Notes under the pieces: model-generated | Database searches by the model: none | The model's input: the letters and a program-made list of their open reading frames with translations, nothing else | Told to the model about the DNA's origin: nothing | In this document: in pieces, positions 1 to 9,405 of the stretch | How positions within the stretch are numbered: position 1 is the stretch's first letter | Layout: every line of letters starts with the position of its first letter | Translations under genes and position numbers: made by a program | NCBI RefSeq assembly: GCF_900169715.1 | Contig: NZ_LT835161.1 | Span: 1,231,590 to 1,295,589 of the forward strand | Length of the DNA: 64,000 nt | Direction of reading: 5' to 3' | DNA from: Kocuria massiliensis | Lineage (GTDB): Bacteria > Actinomycetota > Actinomycetes > Actinomycetales > Micrococcaceae

Positions 1-1291
1 TTTCGGACTGCCACGACATCAAGGACTGAAGCCATTTCAGGGTGTCCGCGGAGTCTTCCGTCCGTAATTCGCCGGATTGGGATTCTCCCCGCGCGGCGGC
101 CTTGTACTTCCAATGCGCCGCAATGCCGTACTCGGCCTTCTGGTGCATTTCGTGCGTACGTATTTGGACCTCGACCGGTCGGCCCGACGGACCGATCACC
201 GCCGTATGCAGGGATTGATACGTGTTGAATTTCGGAACGGCGATGTAGTCCTTAAACCTACCCGGCAACGGCTTCCACACTTCGTGGATCGCACCCAACG
301 CGGCGTAGCAGTCACGAACCGAGTCGACCAGCACGCGAATCGCCAAAAGGTCATAGATCTCGTCGAACTCTTTGTCCCGAAGAATCATCTTTTGATAAAT
401 CGAGTAATAGTGCTTCGGCCGCCCCGTCACGTCACACGAGATATTCGAGGAGGACAGCTCTTCCATGACGCCCGTGCGGATCTCTTGGAGCTGCCGTTCA
501 CGTTCCGGCGTTCGATCGCCGACCATTCGCACGATTTCGTCGTAAATGCGGGGTTCAAGCGCCGCGAAGGAGAGGTCTTCCAGCTCCCATTTGATCGTAT
601 TGATGCCAAGTCGGTGCGCCAGAGGCGCGAAAATTTCGAGGGTTTCTTTGGCTTTTCGCGCACTCGATTCGGGTGAAACAAACCGCCAGGTTCGAGCGTT
701 GTGCAATCGGTCGGCAAGCTTGATGACCAAGACTCTGATGTCCTTGGCCATGGCGATGACCATCTTTCGCACCGTTTCGGCTTGGGCCTGCTCGCCATAC
801 GTCACCTTGTCCAATTTGGTGACGCCATCGACGAGGTCCGCGACTTCCTGGCCGAAGTCCTCAGTGAGTTCGGCGAGGCTATAGTCGGTGTCTTCCACAG
901 TGTCATGAAGCAGGCCGGCAATCAGCGTCGCTCCGGAAGCGCCGAGTTCCGCCAAAATGGTGGTAACCGCGACCGGATGCGTGATGTATGGGTCCCCGCT
1001 CTTACGTTTTTGACCCGTGTGATATTTATCTGCGACGGCAAAAGCACGCTCGATGACGGAGAAATCTTCTTGCGGATTACTGGCTTTGACCGTGCGGAGC
1101 AAGGGCATCAAGACTGGGGAAACCGGCTTGGTGCGATTGACTGCCGCTTCAGGATTATTTCCCACGGAGTTTCCTGCCTGGGCGCGGTCGGCGCTGGTGG
1201 CACGTGGAAAAGCTCGCCGTTCCGGGGTCCGCGTGGACGCTGAAATGACTCGGTGAGTTCCGTACCCGTCGTGTTGATCAGATCCTGCCAA
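1..1291 (-). CDS. relA: RelA/SpoT-family (p)ppGpp synthetase/hydrolase, C-terminus outside window
   Basis: Bifunctional alarmone enzyme of the stringent response. About 430 N-terminal residues are visible and the frame stays open to the window edge, so the TGS and ACT regulatory domains are missing here. Seen: the HD hydrolase domain with [11 protein letters not shown] and [10 protein letters not shown] near residues 100-145, then the synthetase domain with [19 protein letters not shown] near residue 345. I chose a TTG start at 1291 because an in-frame TAG lies at 1301-1303 and AGGAG precedes the TTG by 5 nt; no ATG or GTG fits. It follows secF on the same strand after a 142-nt gap, a common actinobacterial order. 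The family is certain and the start is likely. Confidence 0.95.
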   Translation of the reverse strand, partial: MAGSDQHDGYGTHRVISASTRTPERRAFPRATSADRAQAGNSVGNNPEAAVNRTKPVSPVLMPLLRTVKASNPQEDFSVIERAFAVADKYHTGQKRKSGDPYITHPVAVTTILAELGASGATLIAGLLHDTVEDTDYSLAELTEDFGQEVADLVDGVTKLDKVTYGEQAQAETVRKMVIAMAKDIRVLVIKLADRLHNARTWRFVSPESSARKAKETLEIFAPLAHRLGINTIKWELEDLSFAALEPRIYDEIVRMVGDRTPERERQLQEIRTGVMEELSSSNISCDVTGRPKHYYSIYQKMILRDKEFDEIYDLLAIRVLVDSVRDCYAALGAIHEVWKPLPGRFKDYIAVPKFNTYQSLHTAVIGPSGRPVEVQIRTHEMHQKAEYGIAAHWKYKAAARGESQSGELRTEDSADTLKWLQSLMSWQSE

Positions 1292-1364
1292 AGTAAACTC
1301 CTACCCCCTGTGATGCACCTAGTGTAGTCCCAGCGGACCGTTGTCCTGCGCACAGCCACTACGG

Positions 1365-1400
1365 ACGACGCCGACGCACCCGTAGGTTCGCCGGCGTCGT
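1365..1400 (-). terminator. Possible hairpin between secF and relA
   Basis: A 9-bp perfect inverted repeat (ACGACGCCG at 1365-1373, CGGCGTCGT at 1392-1400) with an 18-nt loop lies downstream of the secF stop. There is no T-tract. It could be a weak terminator or a processing stem, or be due to chance in GC-rich DNA. Confidence 0.25.
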
Positions 1401-1433
1401 GAGTTTCAATGGCAAACTCGAGCCCATTTGCGG

Positions 1434-2618
1434 TTACACCACCGCACCGTTGTCGGGGCCCTCGCCTCCCTTGGGGTCGAGCCGCGGTACGGGACTGGTG
1501 TCTGTGGCAACGTAACCGCGGTTCGCGTTTCCTCGGGTGTCGCCACCGCGTCGGACCGAGTGGCCGGACCCAGCATCCGTGGTGGAAGTTTCGGACGGCT
1601 CTTCTTCGTCATCCGTCACGGCTTCGTCCTCCCCATGGGGTTCGCCGGTTTCGCCACGTGCGATCCTGCGGGCCTGCTCCTTGATGGGTTTTGAGCCCTG
1701 TCGCAGTGCTGCGTACAACGGTGCCGAGACGAACAAGGTGCCGAGCGTGCCCATGATGATGCCGATAAAGAGCGCTAGGGAAAGGTCCTGAAGCGTTCCG
1801 GCGCCCAGCATGAATGCCCCGATGAAAAGGATCGAGCCCACTGGAAGGATTCCCACCACAGAGGTGTTAATCGAACGAACCAGGGTCTGGTTGGTCGCGA
1901 GGTTTACCTCGTCGGCGAAGGTTCTGCGTGTATTGCTCTGATATCCCTTGGTGTTTTCTCGAATCTTGTCGAAAACCACGACCGAGTCGTACAGCGAGTA
2001 CGACAAGATTGTCAGGAATCCGATGATCGCCGAAGGCGTGACTTCGAATCCCACGAGCGCATAAATTCCGGCGGTGGTGATGACGGTAAAGGCCAACCCG
2101 GCAATCGCCGACAGCGACATCTTGACCGTTCGGAAGTACAACGCCATGCCAATCGTCGCGAGCAACACGAAGATGATCAGTCCCCACGTCGCCTGGCGCG
2201 TCACACCCTGACCCCAGGTCGGGCCCACGTACGACGACGTCACGTCGTCGGAGCTGACCTTGTAGGCATCTTGCAAGGCCTTCTTGACCGAGAGAGTCTC
2301 GTTGTCGTTGAGTTGGTCGGTTTGAACACGAATGGTGCCCGCGGCAATTTTGGTGACTTCGGTCTGCTTTGCACCGGAGTGCTGAGACACTGCCTTTTCG
2401 CCGACATTGATGTCCGTGTTCTTGGTGTCCGAAACGGTGAATTCCGAACCGCCGCGGAAATCAATGCCCATCTTGAATCCGCCAGTCAGCACCGGAATCA
2501 ACAGCGCGATGAGGACCAAAACCGCCGAGATACTCAGCCAGAGCTTCTTCTTCGGAATGAAGGGGACGGATGTTTTACCCGTATAGAGATTGCTTCCGAG
2601 CTGTGCGAACTTAGGCAT
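1434..2618 (-). CDS. secF: Protein translocase subunit SecF
   Basis: Membrane subunit of SecDF, which uses the proton gradient to help proteins finish crossing through SecYEG. About 394 residues: a first membrane segment after the KKKLW motif, the conserved MGIDFRGGSEF motif in the periplasm-side domain, then five more membrane segments with ALVGFEVTPSAIIGFLTILSYSLYDSVVVFD. The last ~75 residues form a charged, probably disordered tail (EDEAVTDDEEEPSET and onward), longer than in enteric SecF. The ATG at 2618 has GGAG upstream and overlaps the secD stop by 8 nt, so the pair is translationally coupled. An upstream in-frame ATG at 2708 lies inside secD and is rejected. Confidence 0.97.
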   Translation of the reverse strand: MPKFAQLGSNLYTGKTSVPFIPKKKLWLSISAVLVLIALLIPVLTGGFKMGIDFRGGSEFTVSDTKNTDINVGEKAVSQHSGAKQTEVTKIAAGTIRVQTDQLNDNETLSVKKALQDAYKVSSDDVTSSYVGPTWGQGVTRQATWGLIIFVLLATIGMALYFRTVKMSLSAIAGLAFTVITTAGIYALVGFEVTPSAIIGFLTILSYSLYDSVVVFDKIRENTKGYQSNTRRTFADEVNLATNQTLVRSINTSVVGILPVGSILFIGAFMLGAGTLQDLSLALFIGIIMGTLGTLFVSAPLYAALRQGSKPIKEQARRIARGETGEPHGEDEAVTDDEEEPSETSTTDAGSGHSVRRGGDTRGNANRGYVATDTSPVPRLDPKGGEGPDNGAVV

Positions 2619-4377
2619 GGTCGGCTCCTTCGGAGATCTCTCCGGACGCGTCGTCGGGTGTCTTTCCAGAATCGGTAGTTTGCTCCCGGGAGGCGAGGGC
2701 TTCCGCACGGCGCCGTTCGGCGATCGTCATCGGACGATCTTCCTCAGAGCCGCTCTTGCCACGAGATTTCGAGGCGCGCGGAGAATCTTCCGGGTCGCGC
2801 AACCGGCCGGCTCCGCGGTACAGCGGGACATACCCCAATGCCCTAGCATCGAGCCCAGAATGCTTGTGGCCTTCGCCGAAGAATTTGGTCCGAGACAACA
2901 AGACCATCATTGGGTGCGTAAACCAGAAGATCACCATGAGGTCCGCGATCGCGGTGAGACCCAGCGTAAAGGCAAAGCCCCTCACGTTGCCCACTGCGAC
3001 GAAGTACAGGACGACGGCGGCCAACAAGTTGACACCCTTTGAAGCCCAGATGGTTCGTCGGGCACGCAGCCACCCATGGTCCACCGCAGACGGGACGCTT
3101 CGACCGTCTCTCAGGCCGTCCCTAATTCGTTCGAAATACACGATGAAGGAGTCCGCCGTCTGACCGATAGCGACGATCAAACCTGCCACACCGGCCAGCG
3201 ACAATCGATAATTAACCGCCCAGCCAAGCAAGGTAATCGCCTCATAGGTGACCACGCCCGCAACAAGCAACGATGCGATCGTGACAAAACCCAAGAGTCG
3301 GTATTGGAAGAGCGAATAAATGCACACCAGCAAGAGGCCGATGATGCCGGCGATGATGCCCATTCGAAGCTGATCGGTGCCAAGGGTCGCAGAAATCTGC
3401 TGTTCCGACTCGATATGGAAGCTGATCGGCAAGGCACCGTATTTCAGCTGTTCAGACAGCGACTCGGCGTCTTTCTCAGTGAAGTTACCGGTGATCTGCG
3501 CTTTGCCATCCGAAATGACCGCTTGGGAACGGGGTGCCTGAAGGACGCTGCCGTCGAGCATAATCGCGAATGAAGCCTTGGGGTCATTCTGGTTTTTGCC
3601 GTAGAAACCGTTGAGGCGCTCAGTGACGGTTTTGAAGACGTCCTTGGCGTGATTGTTGAACGAGATGTTCACGCCCCACTGACCGGTACTGACGCCGTTT
3701 CCTGATTGAACCTGAGAATAGCTGGCGTCGGAAATATCCGAACCGTTCAATTCGACGGGGCCCAAAATATACTTCTGCTGCCCATCGGCAGAACAGGCCA
3801 CCACGGCCTTCTGGGGATCCAGTTTGTCGTCCTTGCCTGGGTGAGCAGCACAGTCCCGGAGTTCATACTGCTTTTGCAGCTCCGGAGTGATCCATGCGGA
3901 ATCAGACCCATCCTTAGGCTTGTCCGACGGCTTGGGCATCTTGGCGTAGTCCGTGCGGTCCTTTTCAGGGACCGGGGCACCGCTACCTTCGGCCAACACG
4001 GATCGGAATGACATCTGGGCCGAGGCCTGAATGAGATCGCGCGTCTCTTGGCTTGGCACACCCGGCATCGAGACGACGACGTTCCGGCCCGACTGGGTGC
4101 TGACTTCAGCTTCCGAGACCCCAGAGCCATCGACGCGCTGTCGAATAATATCCACGGCCTGGTCGAGCTGATCCTTACTAATGTCCCCACCACCGTTGGT
4201 GGCCTTGGGGGAAAGAATCATCTCGGTTCCGCCGGAGAGGTCGAGCGCCAGCTTCGGCGTCGACTCACCACCGAGCTTTGCTGCCGAGAGACCGATGACC
4301 CCGCCGAGCACCACCACGATGGCAGTCAGCAAGATCAGGGCTTTTCTCGCGCCCGACATTCTTTTGTTCCGAGCCAT
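2611..4377 (-). CDS. secD: Protein translocase subunit SecD
   Basis: Partner of SecF in the SecDF complex. 588 residues: an N-terminal membrane segment (near residues 10-33), a large extracytoplasmic P1 region beginning with LALDLSGGTEMIL, then five membrane segments from about residue 335 with the RxxDSFIVYFERIRDGLRDG-type cytoplasmic loop. The C-terminal ~90 residues are hydrophilic and rich in Arg, Lys, Ser and Asp. AGGAAA precedes the ATG at 4377. It sits in the yajC-secD-secF order. A perfect stem separates it from yajC and may tune the ratio of the two products (inference). Confidence 0.97.
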   Translation of the reverse strand: MARNKRMSGARKALILLTAIVVVLGGVIGLSAAKLGGESTPKLALDLSGGTEMILSPKATNGGGDISKDQLDQAVDIIRQRVDGSGVSEAEVSTQSGRNVVVSMPGVPSQETRDLIQASAQMSFRSVLAEGSGAPVPEKDRTDYAKMPKPSDKPKDGSDSAWITPELQKQYELRDCAAHPGKDDKLDPQKAVVACSADGQQKYILGPVELNGSDISDASYSQVQSGNGVSTGQWGVNISFNNHAKDVFKTVTERLNGFYGKNQNDPKASFAIMLDGSVLQAPRSQAVISDGKAQITGNFTEKDAESLSEQLKYGALPISFHIESEQQISATLGTDQLRMGIIAGIIGLLLVCIYSLFQYRLLGFVTIASLLVAGVVTYEAITLLGWAVNYRLSLAGVAGLIVAIGQTADSFIVYFERIRDGLRDGRSVPSAVDHGWLRARRTIWASKGVNLLAAVVLYFVAVGNVRGFAFTLGLTAIADLMVIFWFTHPMMVLLSRTKFFGEGHKHSGLDARALGYVPLYRGAGRLRDPEDSPRASKSRGKSGSEEDRPMTIAERRRAEALASREQTTDSGKTPDDASGEISEGADHA

Positions 4378-4398
4378 AAGCTTTCCTGTGGATCACGA

Positions 4399-4430
4399 CT
4401 CGAGGTGCCTACAAAAGCAGGCACCTCGAG
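4399..4430 (-). other. Perfect 12-bp inverted repeat in the yajC-secD gap
   Basis: CTCGAGGTGCCT (4399-4410) and AGGCACCTCGAG (4419-4430) form a perfect 12-bp stem with an 8-nt loop. It begins 16 nt after the yajC stop and ends just before the secD Shine-Dalgarno sequence. No T-tract follows on either strand, so a plain rho-independent terminator is unlikely. An mRNA-stability or attenuation element inside the operon is possible. Confidence 0.6.
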
Positions 4431-4446
4431 AATGGATGAATTGGTG

Positions 4447-5037
4447 TTAGCGGGACGAACCGTGGGGGAAATCGTCTCCGCGATCGTCGCGGTACTCCTG
4501 GCCGCCATCTTCACGATCTCCGCGTGGGGTCTCACCGTCGGTGACCTCACCGTTCAGGCGCGGGGCGCGGTTCTCAGCGGAGGTCGATCCGGAATCGAAG
4601 CGGGGATCCGTGGGGTTCTGCGCGGCGCGGTCCTGAGATTCCGCCGAAGGTTCCGTGACGCCCTTTTCGGCTGCGGCACGAGCGGCCTCGGGAGTGCCCG
4701 GGATCTGGCCGTTGTCGTCGAGCACGGTGGTGACGGCTCCCAAGTGAACCGTGATTTCGGTTTTCGGGGCCACTTCAATCACGGCACGATTATTCGGTCG
4801 GTCCACAGAGACAATGGTTCCGAAAACACCGAACTGCGTCATGACACGAGTTCCGGGAACCATGGATTCCTGGCGCTCAGCCATCTGTGCGCGCATCTTT
4901 TTCTGGCGACGCATCGGAAGCACGAGGAAGACCACCACGACCACCAGCATGAGTCCCAAAAGCAGGAAGTTCGAGCCTCCGCCGCCCTGTTCGGCGGCCT
5001 GGAGACTCCCGGTCGAGTTGATGGTGGAAAGTAGCAT
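4447..5037 (-). CDS. yajC: Preprotein translocase accessory subunit YajC
   Basis: Small membrane partner of SecDF-YidC. 196 residues from the ATG at 5037, which has GAGGA five nt upstream; the longer in-frame start at 5082 lacks support. A single membrane helix (NFLLLGLMLVVVVVFLVLP, residues ~22-41) is followed by the MRRQKKMRAQM basic stretch and the conserved core VPGTRVMTQFGVFGTIVSVD. The last ~100 residues are an acidic, low-complexity tail, about twice the length of classical YajC, as is common in actinobacteria. It is the first gene of the yajC-secD-secF group and follows ruvB. Confidence 0.95.
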   Translation of the reverse strand: MLLSTINSTGSLQAAEQGGGGSNFLLLGLMLVVVVVFLVLPMRRQKKMRAQMAERQESMVPGTRVMTQFGVFGTIVSVDRPNNRAVIEVAPKTEITVHLGAVTTVLDDNGQIPGTPEAARAAAEKGVTEPSAESQDRAAQNPTDPRFDSGSTSAENRAPRLNGEVTDGETPRGDREDGGQEYRDDRGDDFPHGSSR

Positions 5038-5175
5038 GTGTTCCTCACGTCTTGAAGCTGAACTGCCGGACTTCCAGGCCACAGAGGGCGAGGATAGGCA
5101 GACCTGGCCAGTCTAATGGAAGAGTCTGAACGTCGAGTGATAACCCTCATCCCCGTCGAGGGACGACCTTGCCCG

Positions 5176-6231
5176 TTACTCCGGGGCGTCCAATCCGAGG
5201 TGTTCCCAGGCAGCTGGAAGTGCGACTCGTCCACGTGGAGTTCGCCCCATGAGTCCTTCCCGGACGAGATAGGGCTCGGCAACCGTTTCGACCGTCTCGG
5301 TTTCTTCCCCGACGGCGATGGCCAGAGTTGAGAGCCCCACTGGTCCGCCACCAAATTTGTGAATCAGAGATTCGAGAACAGAACGGTCGAGCCGGTCGAG
5401 CCCTCGGGAATCCACCTCGTACATGTCCAATGCTGCGGATGCAGACCGAGCATCGATGTGCTCAATGTCGTTGACCAACGCCCAGTCCCGCACTCGGCGC
5501 AGCAACCGGTTGGAAATACGAGGGGTGCCCCGCGAACGAGACGCTATTTCGTGAAATCCTTCGGTTGAGATTTTGAGGTCCAGCAATCCGGCGGAACGGC
5601 GAAGTACGAGTTCCAGTTCGGCGACGTCGTAGAACTCCAGGTGTCCCGTGAAGCCAAAACGATCCCGGAGCGGCCCAGGGAGCAGACCTGCGCGGGTGGT
5701 CGCACCCACCAAAGTGAAGCTGGGCAATTCGAGAGGTATGGAGGTCGCTCCGGCGCCTTTTCCCACGACGATATCCACACGAAAATCTTCCATCGCCATA
5801 TAGAGCATCTCTTCTGCGGGGCGAGACATGCGGTGAATCTCGTCAAGGAAGAGCACCTCACCAGGTGTCAAGGAAGACAGAATGGCCGCGAGGTCTCCCG
5901 AGTGCTGGATAGCCGGCCCAGAACTAATGCGCAGGGGTGCGCCCATCTCTTCGGCGATGATCATGGCTAATGTGGTTTTGCCCAGTCCGGGAGGTCCGGA
6001 AAGGAGAACGTGATCCGCGCTCCTCCCCCGCAATTTAGAGGCTTCCAAGACGAGGGACAATTGCTGCCTCACCCGCTTTTGGCCCACAAAATCGTCCAAG
6101 GCCTTCGGCCGAAGAGCAGCCTCGATGGCCTTGTCCTCGGGTTCAGCCTCCGCATCCACGAGACGTTCCTGCCCGATGCGTTGTTGCCCGGGCAGCTGTT
6201 GGGCGTCGTTCTCGGGGAACTGCTGCGTCAT
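5176..6231 (-). CDS. ruvB: Holliday junction branch migration ATPase RuvB
   Basis: Hexameric motor that, with RuvA, drives branch migration of Holliday junctions in recombinational repair. 351 residues. Seen: Walker A GPPGLGKT (79-86), Walker B LFLDEIHR, sensor motif [19 protein letters not shown], and the C-terminal winged helix ending in [12 protein letters not shown]. An N-terminal extension of ~40 residues rich in Gln and Glu precedes the [11 protein letters not shown] start of the conserved core. GAGAGGAAAAG precedes the ATG at 6231. It lies 18 nt after ruvA in one operon. Confidence 0.97.
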   Translation of the reverse strand: MTQQFPENDAQQLPGQQRIGQERLVDAEAEPEDKAIEAALRPKALDDFVGQKRVRQQLSLVLEASKLRGRSADHVLLSGPPGLGKTTLAMIIAEEMGAPLRISSGPAIQHSGDLAAILSSLTPGEVLFLDEIHRMSRPAEEMLYMAMEDFRVDIVVGKGAGATSIPLELPSFTLVGATTRAGLLPGPLRDRFGFTGHLEFYDVAELELVLRRSAGLLDLKISTEGFHEIASRSRGTPRISNRLLRRVRDWALVNDIEHIDARSASAALDMYEVDSRGLDRLDRSVLESLIHKFGGGPVGLSTLAIAVGEETETVETVAEPYLVREGLMGRTPRGRVALPAAWEHLGLDAPE

Positions 6232-6249
6232 CTTTTCCTCTCCGACGGG

Positions 6250-6894
6250 CTATTTGGACCGGTGGCCCATGGCGTTGGCGCGCCCGAGGCCTGCCAAGAC
6301 GGACCGAAGTGCTTGCGCAACGGTCATGGATTCTGCGGCTGGCTCGGATTCGACGAAGGAGTCCACCGCCGCGGTGGCGTCTTTGTCCGTCCACCCGAGG
6401 CCGATCAGCGCGTCCAGGACTTGCCCTCGCCACGGAGGCCCCGGCTCGCCCGCGGTATGGGGCGACGCCGGCGAGTCCTCGGCTTCAGGGTCCGGTAGCA
6501 CCAGTTTGCCGGCCAGCTCGAGGACGATGCGTCGCGCCCCTTTAGGCCCAATTCCGGGAACTTTGCTGAATGCTTTGTCGTCCCCCGCGGCGACGGCCCG
6601 CGAAACCTCGACGGGCGAATAGACCGAGAGTACGGCCAACGCGATCCTGGGCCCGATCCCCGAGACCGAGAGCATGGTGGTGAAGACCTCCCGCTCATCG
6701 TTATCCCGAAACCCAAAGAGCGTCAGGGAATCCTCTTTAACAATCAGAGAGGTTTCCACGCGCGCCGATTCGCCGCGTCGCAATGTAGCGAGCGTACCGG
6801 GCGTGGCGTGAATAAGCATTCCGACGCCGCCCACTTCGATGACGGCGTCGTGGAGACCCACATGGGTCACGGTCCCAGACAGAGAAGAGATCAT
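6250..6894 (-). CDS. ruvA: Holliday junction DNA-binding protein RuvA
   Basis: Tetrameric scaffold that binds the four-way junction and recruits RuvB. 214 residues: OB-fold domain I (MISSLSGTVTHVG and VGGVGMLIH), helix-hairpin-helix domain II (SVSGIGPRIALAVLS and KVPGIGPKGARRIVLEL), a flexible linker, and domain III (VLDALIGLGWTDKDATAAV), which contacts RuvB. AAGGTGG precedes the ATG. Unusually it does not abut ruvC: an 80-nt gap holds a degenerate LexA-type palindrome 14 nt before the start, suggesting a separate promoter for ruvAB. Confidence 0.97.
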   Translation of the reverse strand: MISSLSGTVTHVGLHDAVIEVGGVGMLIHATPGTLATLRRGESARVETSLIVKEDSLTLFGFRDNDEREVFTTMLSVSGIGPRIALAVLSVYSPVEVSRAVAAGDDKAFSKVPGIGPKGARRIVLELAGKLVLPDPEAEDSPASPHTAGEPGPPWRGQVLDALIGLGWTDKDATAAVDSFVESEPAAESMTVAQALRSVLAGLGRANAMGHRSK

Positions 6895-6907
6895 GAAGCC
6901 ACCTTAT

Positions 6908-6923
6908 TCGAACATAGATACGA
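6908..6923 (-). promoter_or_regulatory. Candidate degenerate LexA (SOS) box before ruvA
   Basis: TCGAACATAGATACGA matches the actinobacterial SOS box TCGAAC-N4-GTTCGA in its left half and at four of six positions in the right half. It lies 14 nt before the ruvA ATG in the ruvC-ruvA gap. The position suits an SOS operator, but the match is imperfect. Confidence 0.45.
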
Positions 6924-6974
6924 ATCGCACGTTGTGACTCACCTGTGGATGAATATTCTCACGAGTCACGTTGG

Positions 6975-7646
6975 TCAGCGACCACGTCGCGACTTTTCCT
7001 CAGCGTCTTTCCACGCCCTCTGTGCGGGGGTCATTCCACCCGAGGCTCGCGATTTCGGCACGGATCCTTGGTGCGTCTGGACATTCGTGCTCATATTGAT
7101 GCCGGTCCCGATCACACCAGATCGCCAGCCGTGACAAATCGCCAAAGCCAGGGCATCGGCGGCGTCGGCGGGCTTCGGGACGGAATCGAGGTTAAGGATT
7201 CTGGTGACCATTCGCCCGACCGATGCTTTGTCGGCTCGGCCGCTCCCGGTGACTGCCGCTTTAACCTCGGACGGAGTGTGCCACGCGACGGGGACTCCCG
7301 CCGAGGCCGCAGCCGCGATCACGACGCCGGATGCGTGCGCGGTACCAATCACGGTATTCACCGATTCTTGAGCAAAGACCCGTTCAATGGCCATGACATC
7401 CGGCTGGTACGTCTCGAGCCAGCTTTGCATTGCCTGTTGGATATGCAGCACTCGAGCATCGAGTGCGTCGGCGGCCTGCGTACCGGCCACTCCGGCGTCC
7501 ACAAAGTGAGCCTTGCGATTGCCGGCCATATCTACGACGCCGAATCCGCACCGGGTGAGTCCGGGATCTACCCCAAGAATGCGCAGGGGCCCGTTCGAGG
7601 CCGTCGATGCGACGGCCCCAACCGGGCCCGAACGGGTCGTGCTCAC
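6975..7646 (-). CDS. ruvC: Crossover junction endodeoxyribonuclease RuvC
   Basis: Nuclease that resolves Holliday junctions by paired nicks. 223 residues with the RNase H-like fold: first catalytic Asp in [18 protein letters not shown] (~residue 27), catalytic Glu in [12 protein letters not shown], and C-terminal acidic residues in [14 protein letters not shown]. The N-terminal ~20 residues and a C-terminal basic tail of ~45 residues go beyond the usual ~170-residue core. The GTG start at 7646 has GGAAGAG upstream and lies 18 nt after the yebC stop, so the two are probably co-transcribed. Confidence 0.95.
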   Translation of the reverse strand: MSTTRSGPVGAVASTASNGPLRILGVDPGLTRCGFGVVDMAGNRKAHFVDAGVAGTQAADALDARVLHIQQAMQSWLETYQPDVMAIERVFAQESVNTVIGTAHASGVVIAAAASAGVPVAWHTPSEVKAAVTGSGRADKASVGRMVTRILNLDSVPKPADAADALALAICHGWRSGVIGTGINMSTNVQTHQGSVPKSRASGGMTPAQRAWKDAEEKSRRGR

Positions 7647-7664
7647 GCGACTCTTCCGTACGAT

Positions 7665-8426
7665 CTAGTCGTCGGCTTCGAGTTCGGCCATGACCTCGGG
7701 GGAAATGTCCGCATTCGAATAGACGTTCTGGACGTCGTCGAGGGCTTCGACTGCGTCGGCCAAACGAAGGAATTTGCGGGCGCCGTCAGCGTCGAGGTCC
7801 ACCGTCATGGTGGGGCGCCACTGCGGGTCGTCGTTGTTGTATTCCAGCTCGGCCTCATCGAGGGCTTGACGGATCGCGTTGAGGTCGGATGCCTCCGAGA
7901 TGACCTCGAAGAATTCGTCTTCTTCCTTGACCTCGTCGGCGCCGGCGTCCAAAACGGCCATGAGGAGATCGTCTTCCGTCAGGCCATCTTTCTTGGCAAC
8001 CTCAACGACGCCCTTGCGCTCAAACATGAAGGAAACCGACCCGGGATCGGCCATCGTTCCACCGCTACGGGTCACGGCCGTACGAACGTCCGCGGCGGCA
8101 CGGTTCTTGTTATCGGTCAGGCATTCGATGTACAGCGCGGACCCCTGAGGACCACGAGCTTCATACAGGATCTCGGCGTAATCGACGACCTCACCGGTCA
8201 GCCCAGCCCCACGCTTGACGGCGCGGTCGATATTGTCGTTCGGGACCGAGTTCTTCTTTGCTTTGGAAATCGCCAGGTCGAGGGCCGGGTTGCCTGAGAC
8301 GTCTGCGCCACCCATGCGGGCAGCAACCTCGATGCCTTTAATGTACTTGGCGAAGGCCTTGGCGCGCTTGGCGTCGATTGCGGCCTTCTTGTGTTTGGTG
8401 GTGGCCCACTTGGAGTGACCCGACAT
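7665..8426 (-). CDS. yebC: YebC/PmpR-family protein
   Basis: Member of the YebC/TACO1 family. Older work describes it as a DNA-binding regulator, and newer work links the family to translation of proline-rich stretches; the role here is not shown by sequence. 253 residues with the hallmark N-terminus [23 protein letters not shown] and the central motif [13 protein letters not shown]. It leads the yebC-ruvC group, as in most actinobacteria. pdxT, often its upstream neighbour, is absent. A TACAAT box at 8564-8569 (- strand) could be its -10, leaving a ~130-nt leader. Confidence 0.95.
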   Translation of the reverse strand: MSGHSKWATTKHKKAAIDAKRAKAFAKYIKGIEVAARMGGADVSGNPALDLAISKAKKNSVPNDNIDRAVKRGAGLTGEVVDYAEILYEARGPQGSALYIECLTDNKNRAAADVRTAVTRSGGTMADPGSVSFMFERKGVVEVAKKDGLTEDDLLMAVLDAGADEVKEEDEFFEVISEASDLNAIRQALDEAELEYNNDDPQWRPTMTVDLDADGARKFLRLADAVEALDDVQNVYSNADISPEVMAELEADD

Positions 8427-8643
8427 AGATGTGCTCCTCGGTGTAGACGGTGACGTGTTGCGGAACTGCCCCTGGTCGGCCGCGTGTAGCGAAGCAACGT
8501 GACGTCGGCAAATGACGTCCGCGCGGCACCAAACCAGCCAGTCCGCAAGGAATTCTTCTGTTCATTGTAGCGGCGGGGCACCAGTCTCCCTCACCGCGGT
8601 ACGCCAGAGGCGTGCTGGAGAGGCGACGAGTACACCCCCGTTT

Positions 8644-8668
8644 CGCTCCTCGCGCATTTCGAGGAGCG
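8644..8668 (-). terminator. Hairpin after gatD
   Basis: CGCTCCTCG (8644-8652) and CGAGGAGCG (8660-8668) form a 9-bp stem with a 7-nt loop, 15 nt downstream of the gatD stop. There is no T-tract, so it is a weak terminator candidate. The rest of 8427-8682 holds only the likely yebC leader. Confidence 0.4.
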
Positions 8669-8682
8669 TTTCAGCGCAGGCC

Positions 8683-9405
8683 TTATCGGGGTCGCGTCGC
8701 GGCGGTCTCGCGAGCTTTGGTAGCCAAGGAGTCGTCGATCTGCGCCGGGACGAAATGCCCAAACTTCTTCTCCACGGCGTGCCGGATGAGGTAATCCGAG
8801 ATCACAGGGTTCTTCGGCAATAACGAACCGTGGAGATAGCTGCCGATCACGTGGTGTACCCGCGCACCCTCGCCGTCGTCGTCGAGGTTATTGCCTTCCC
8901 CCTTGACCGTGGTGCCTAGGCGCTGCACTCCCTCGCCCAGATAGGTGAGTCCGGAGTGGTTCTCGTATCCCACAATGGTGCCGAACTCCTCCGAGTTCAG
9001 GACGATATTGCCGATCAGACGCTGTTCGCCGCCCACGGTATGGGCATCGAACAAACCGATGCCACGCAGCACTTCTCCCCCAACGGTGGTGAAGTCTTTG
9101 CCGAAAAGCTGGTAGAGGCCGCAAATCACCAGCATGGGCGTTCCAGTCTCGGCCTTATCGCGCAACACGGGGGCGATCCGATGCAGGTCGTCTTGGATCA
9201 CGCTCTGGCCGGAGTCCTGCCCGCCGCCTCCCACGAGGATGTCGAAATCTTCGGGAAATTCATCGCCGGGGTTGTAATCCAGGATGTCGACGTCGTATCC
9301 ATGTTTGCGGGCGCGGCGCGACAGAGACAGGGTATTACCCCAATCCCCATAGATATTCATGTCTCGCGGGTACAGCTGAAGAATGGTGAGCTTCTGGTTG
9401 GTCAT
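8683..9405 (-). CDS. gatD: Lipid II isoglutaminyl synthase, glutaminase subunit GatD
   Basis: Class I glutamine amidotransferase that feeds ammonia to MurT to amidate the D-Glu of lipid II, turning it into D-isoglutamine. 240 residues. Nucleophile Cys95 in MLVICGLYQLFG and catalytic His192 in GSYLHGSLLPKNP are present, at positions matching the family. The N-terminus LTILQLYPRDMNIYGDWGN is typical. Its ATG overlaps the murT stop in ATGA, giving tight coupling of the two subunits. Confidence 0.95.
   Translation of the reverse strand: MTNQKLTILQLYPRDMNIYGDWGNTLSLSRRARKHGYDVDILDYNPGDEFPEDFDILVGGGGQDSGQSVIQDDLHRIAPVLRDKAETGTPMLVICGLYQLFGKDFTTVGGEVLRGIGLFDAHTVGGEQRLIGNIVLNSEEFGTIVGYENHSGLTYLGEGVQRLGTTVKGEGNNLDDDGEGARVHHVIGSYLHGSLLPKNPVISDYLIRHAVEKKFGHFVPAQIDDSLATKARETAATRPR

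Noticed and set aside
6945-8297. 450-residue + strand frame across ruvC and yebC
   Set aside because: Antisense to two well-defined genes, with no domain.
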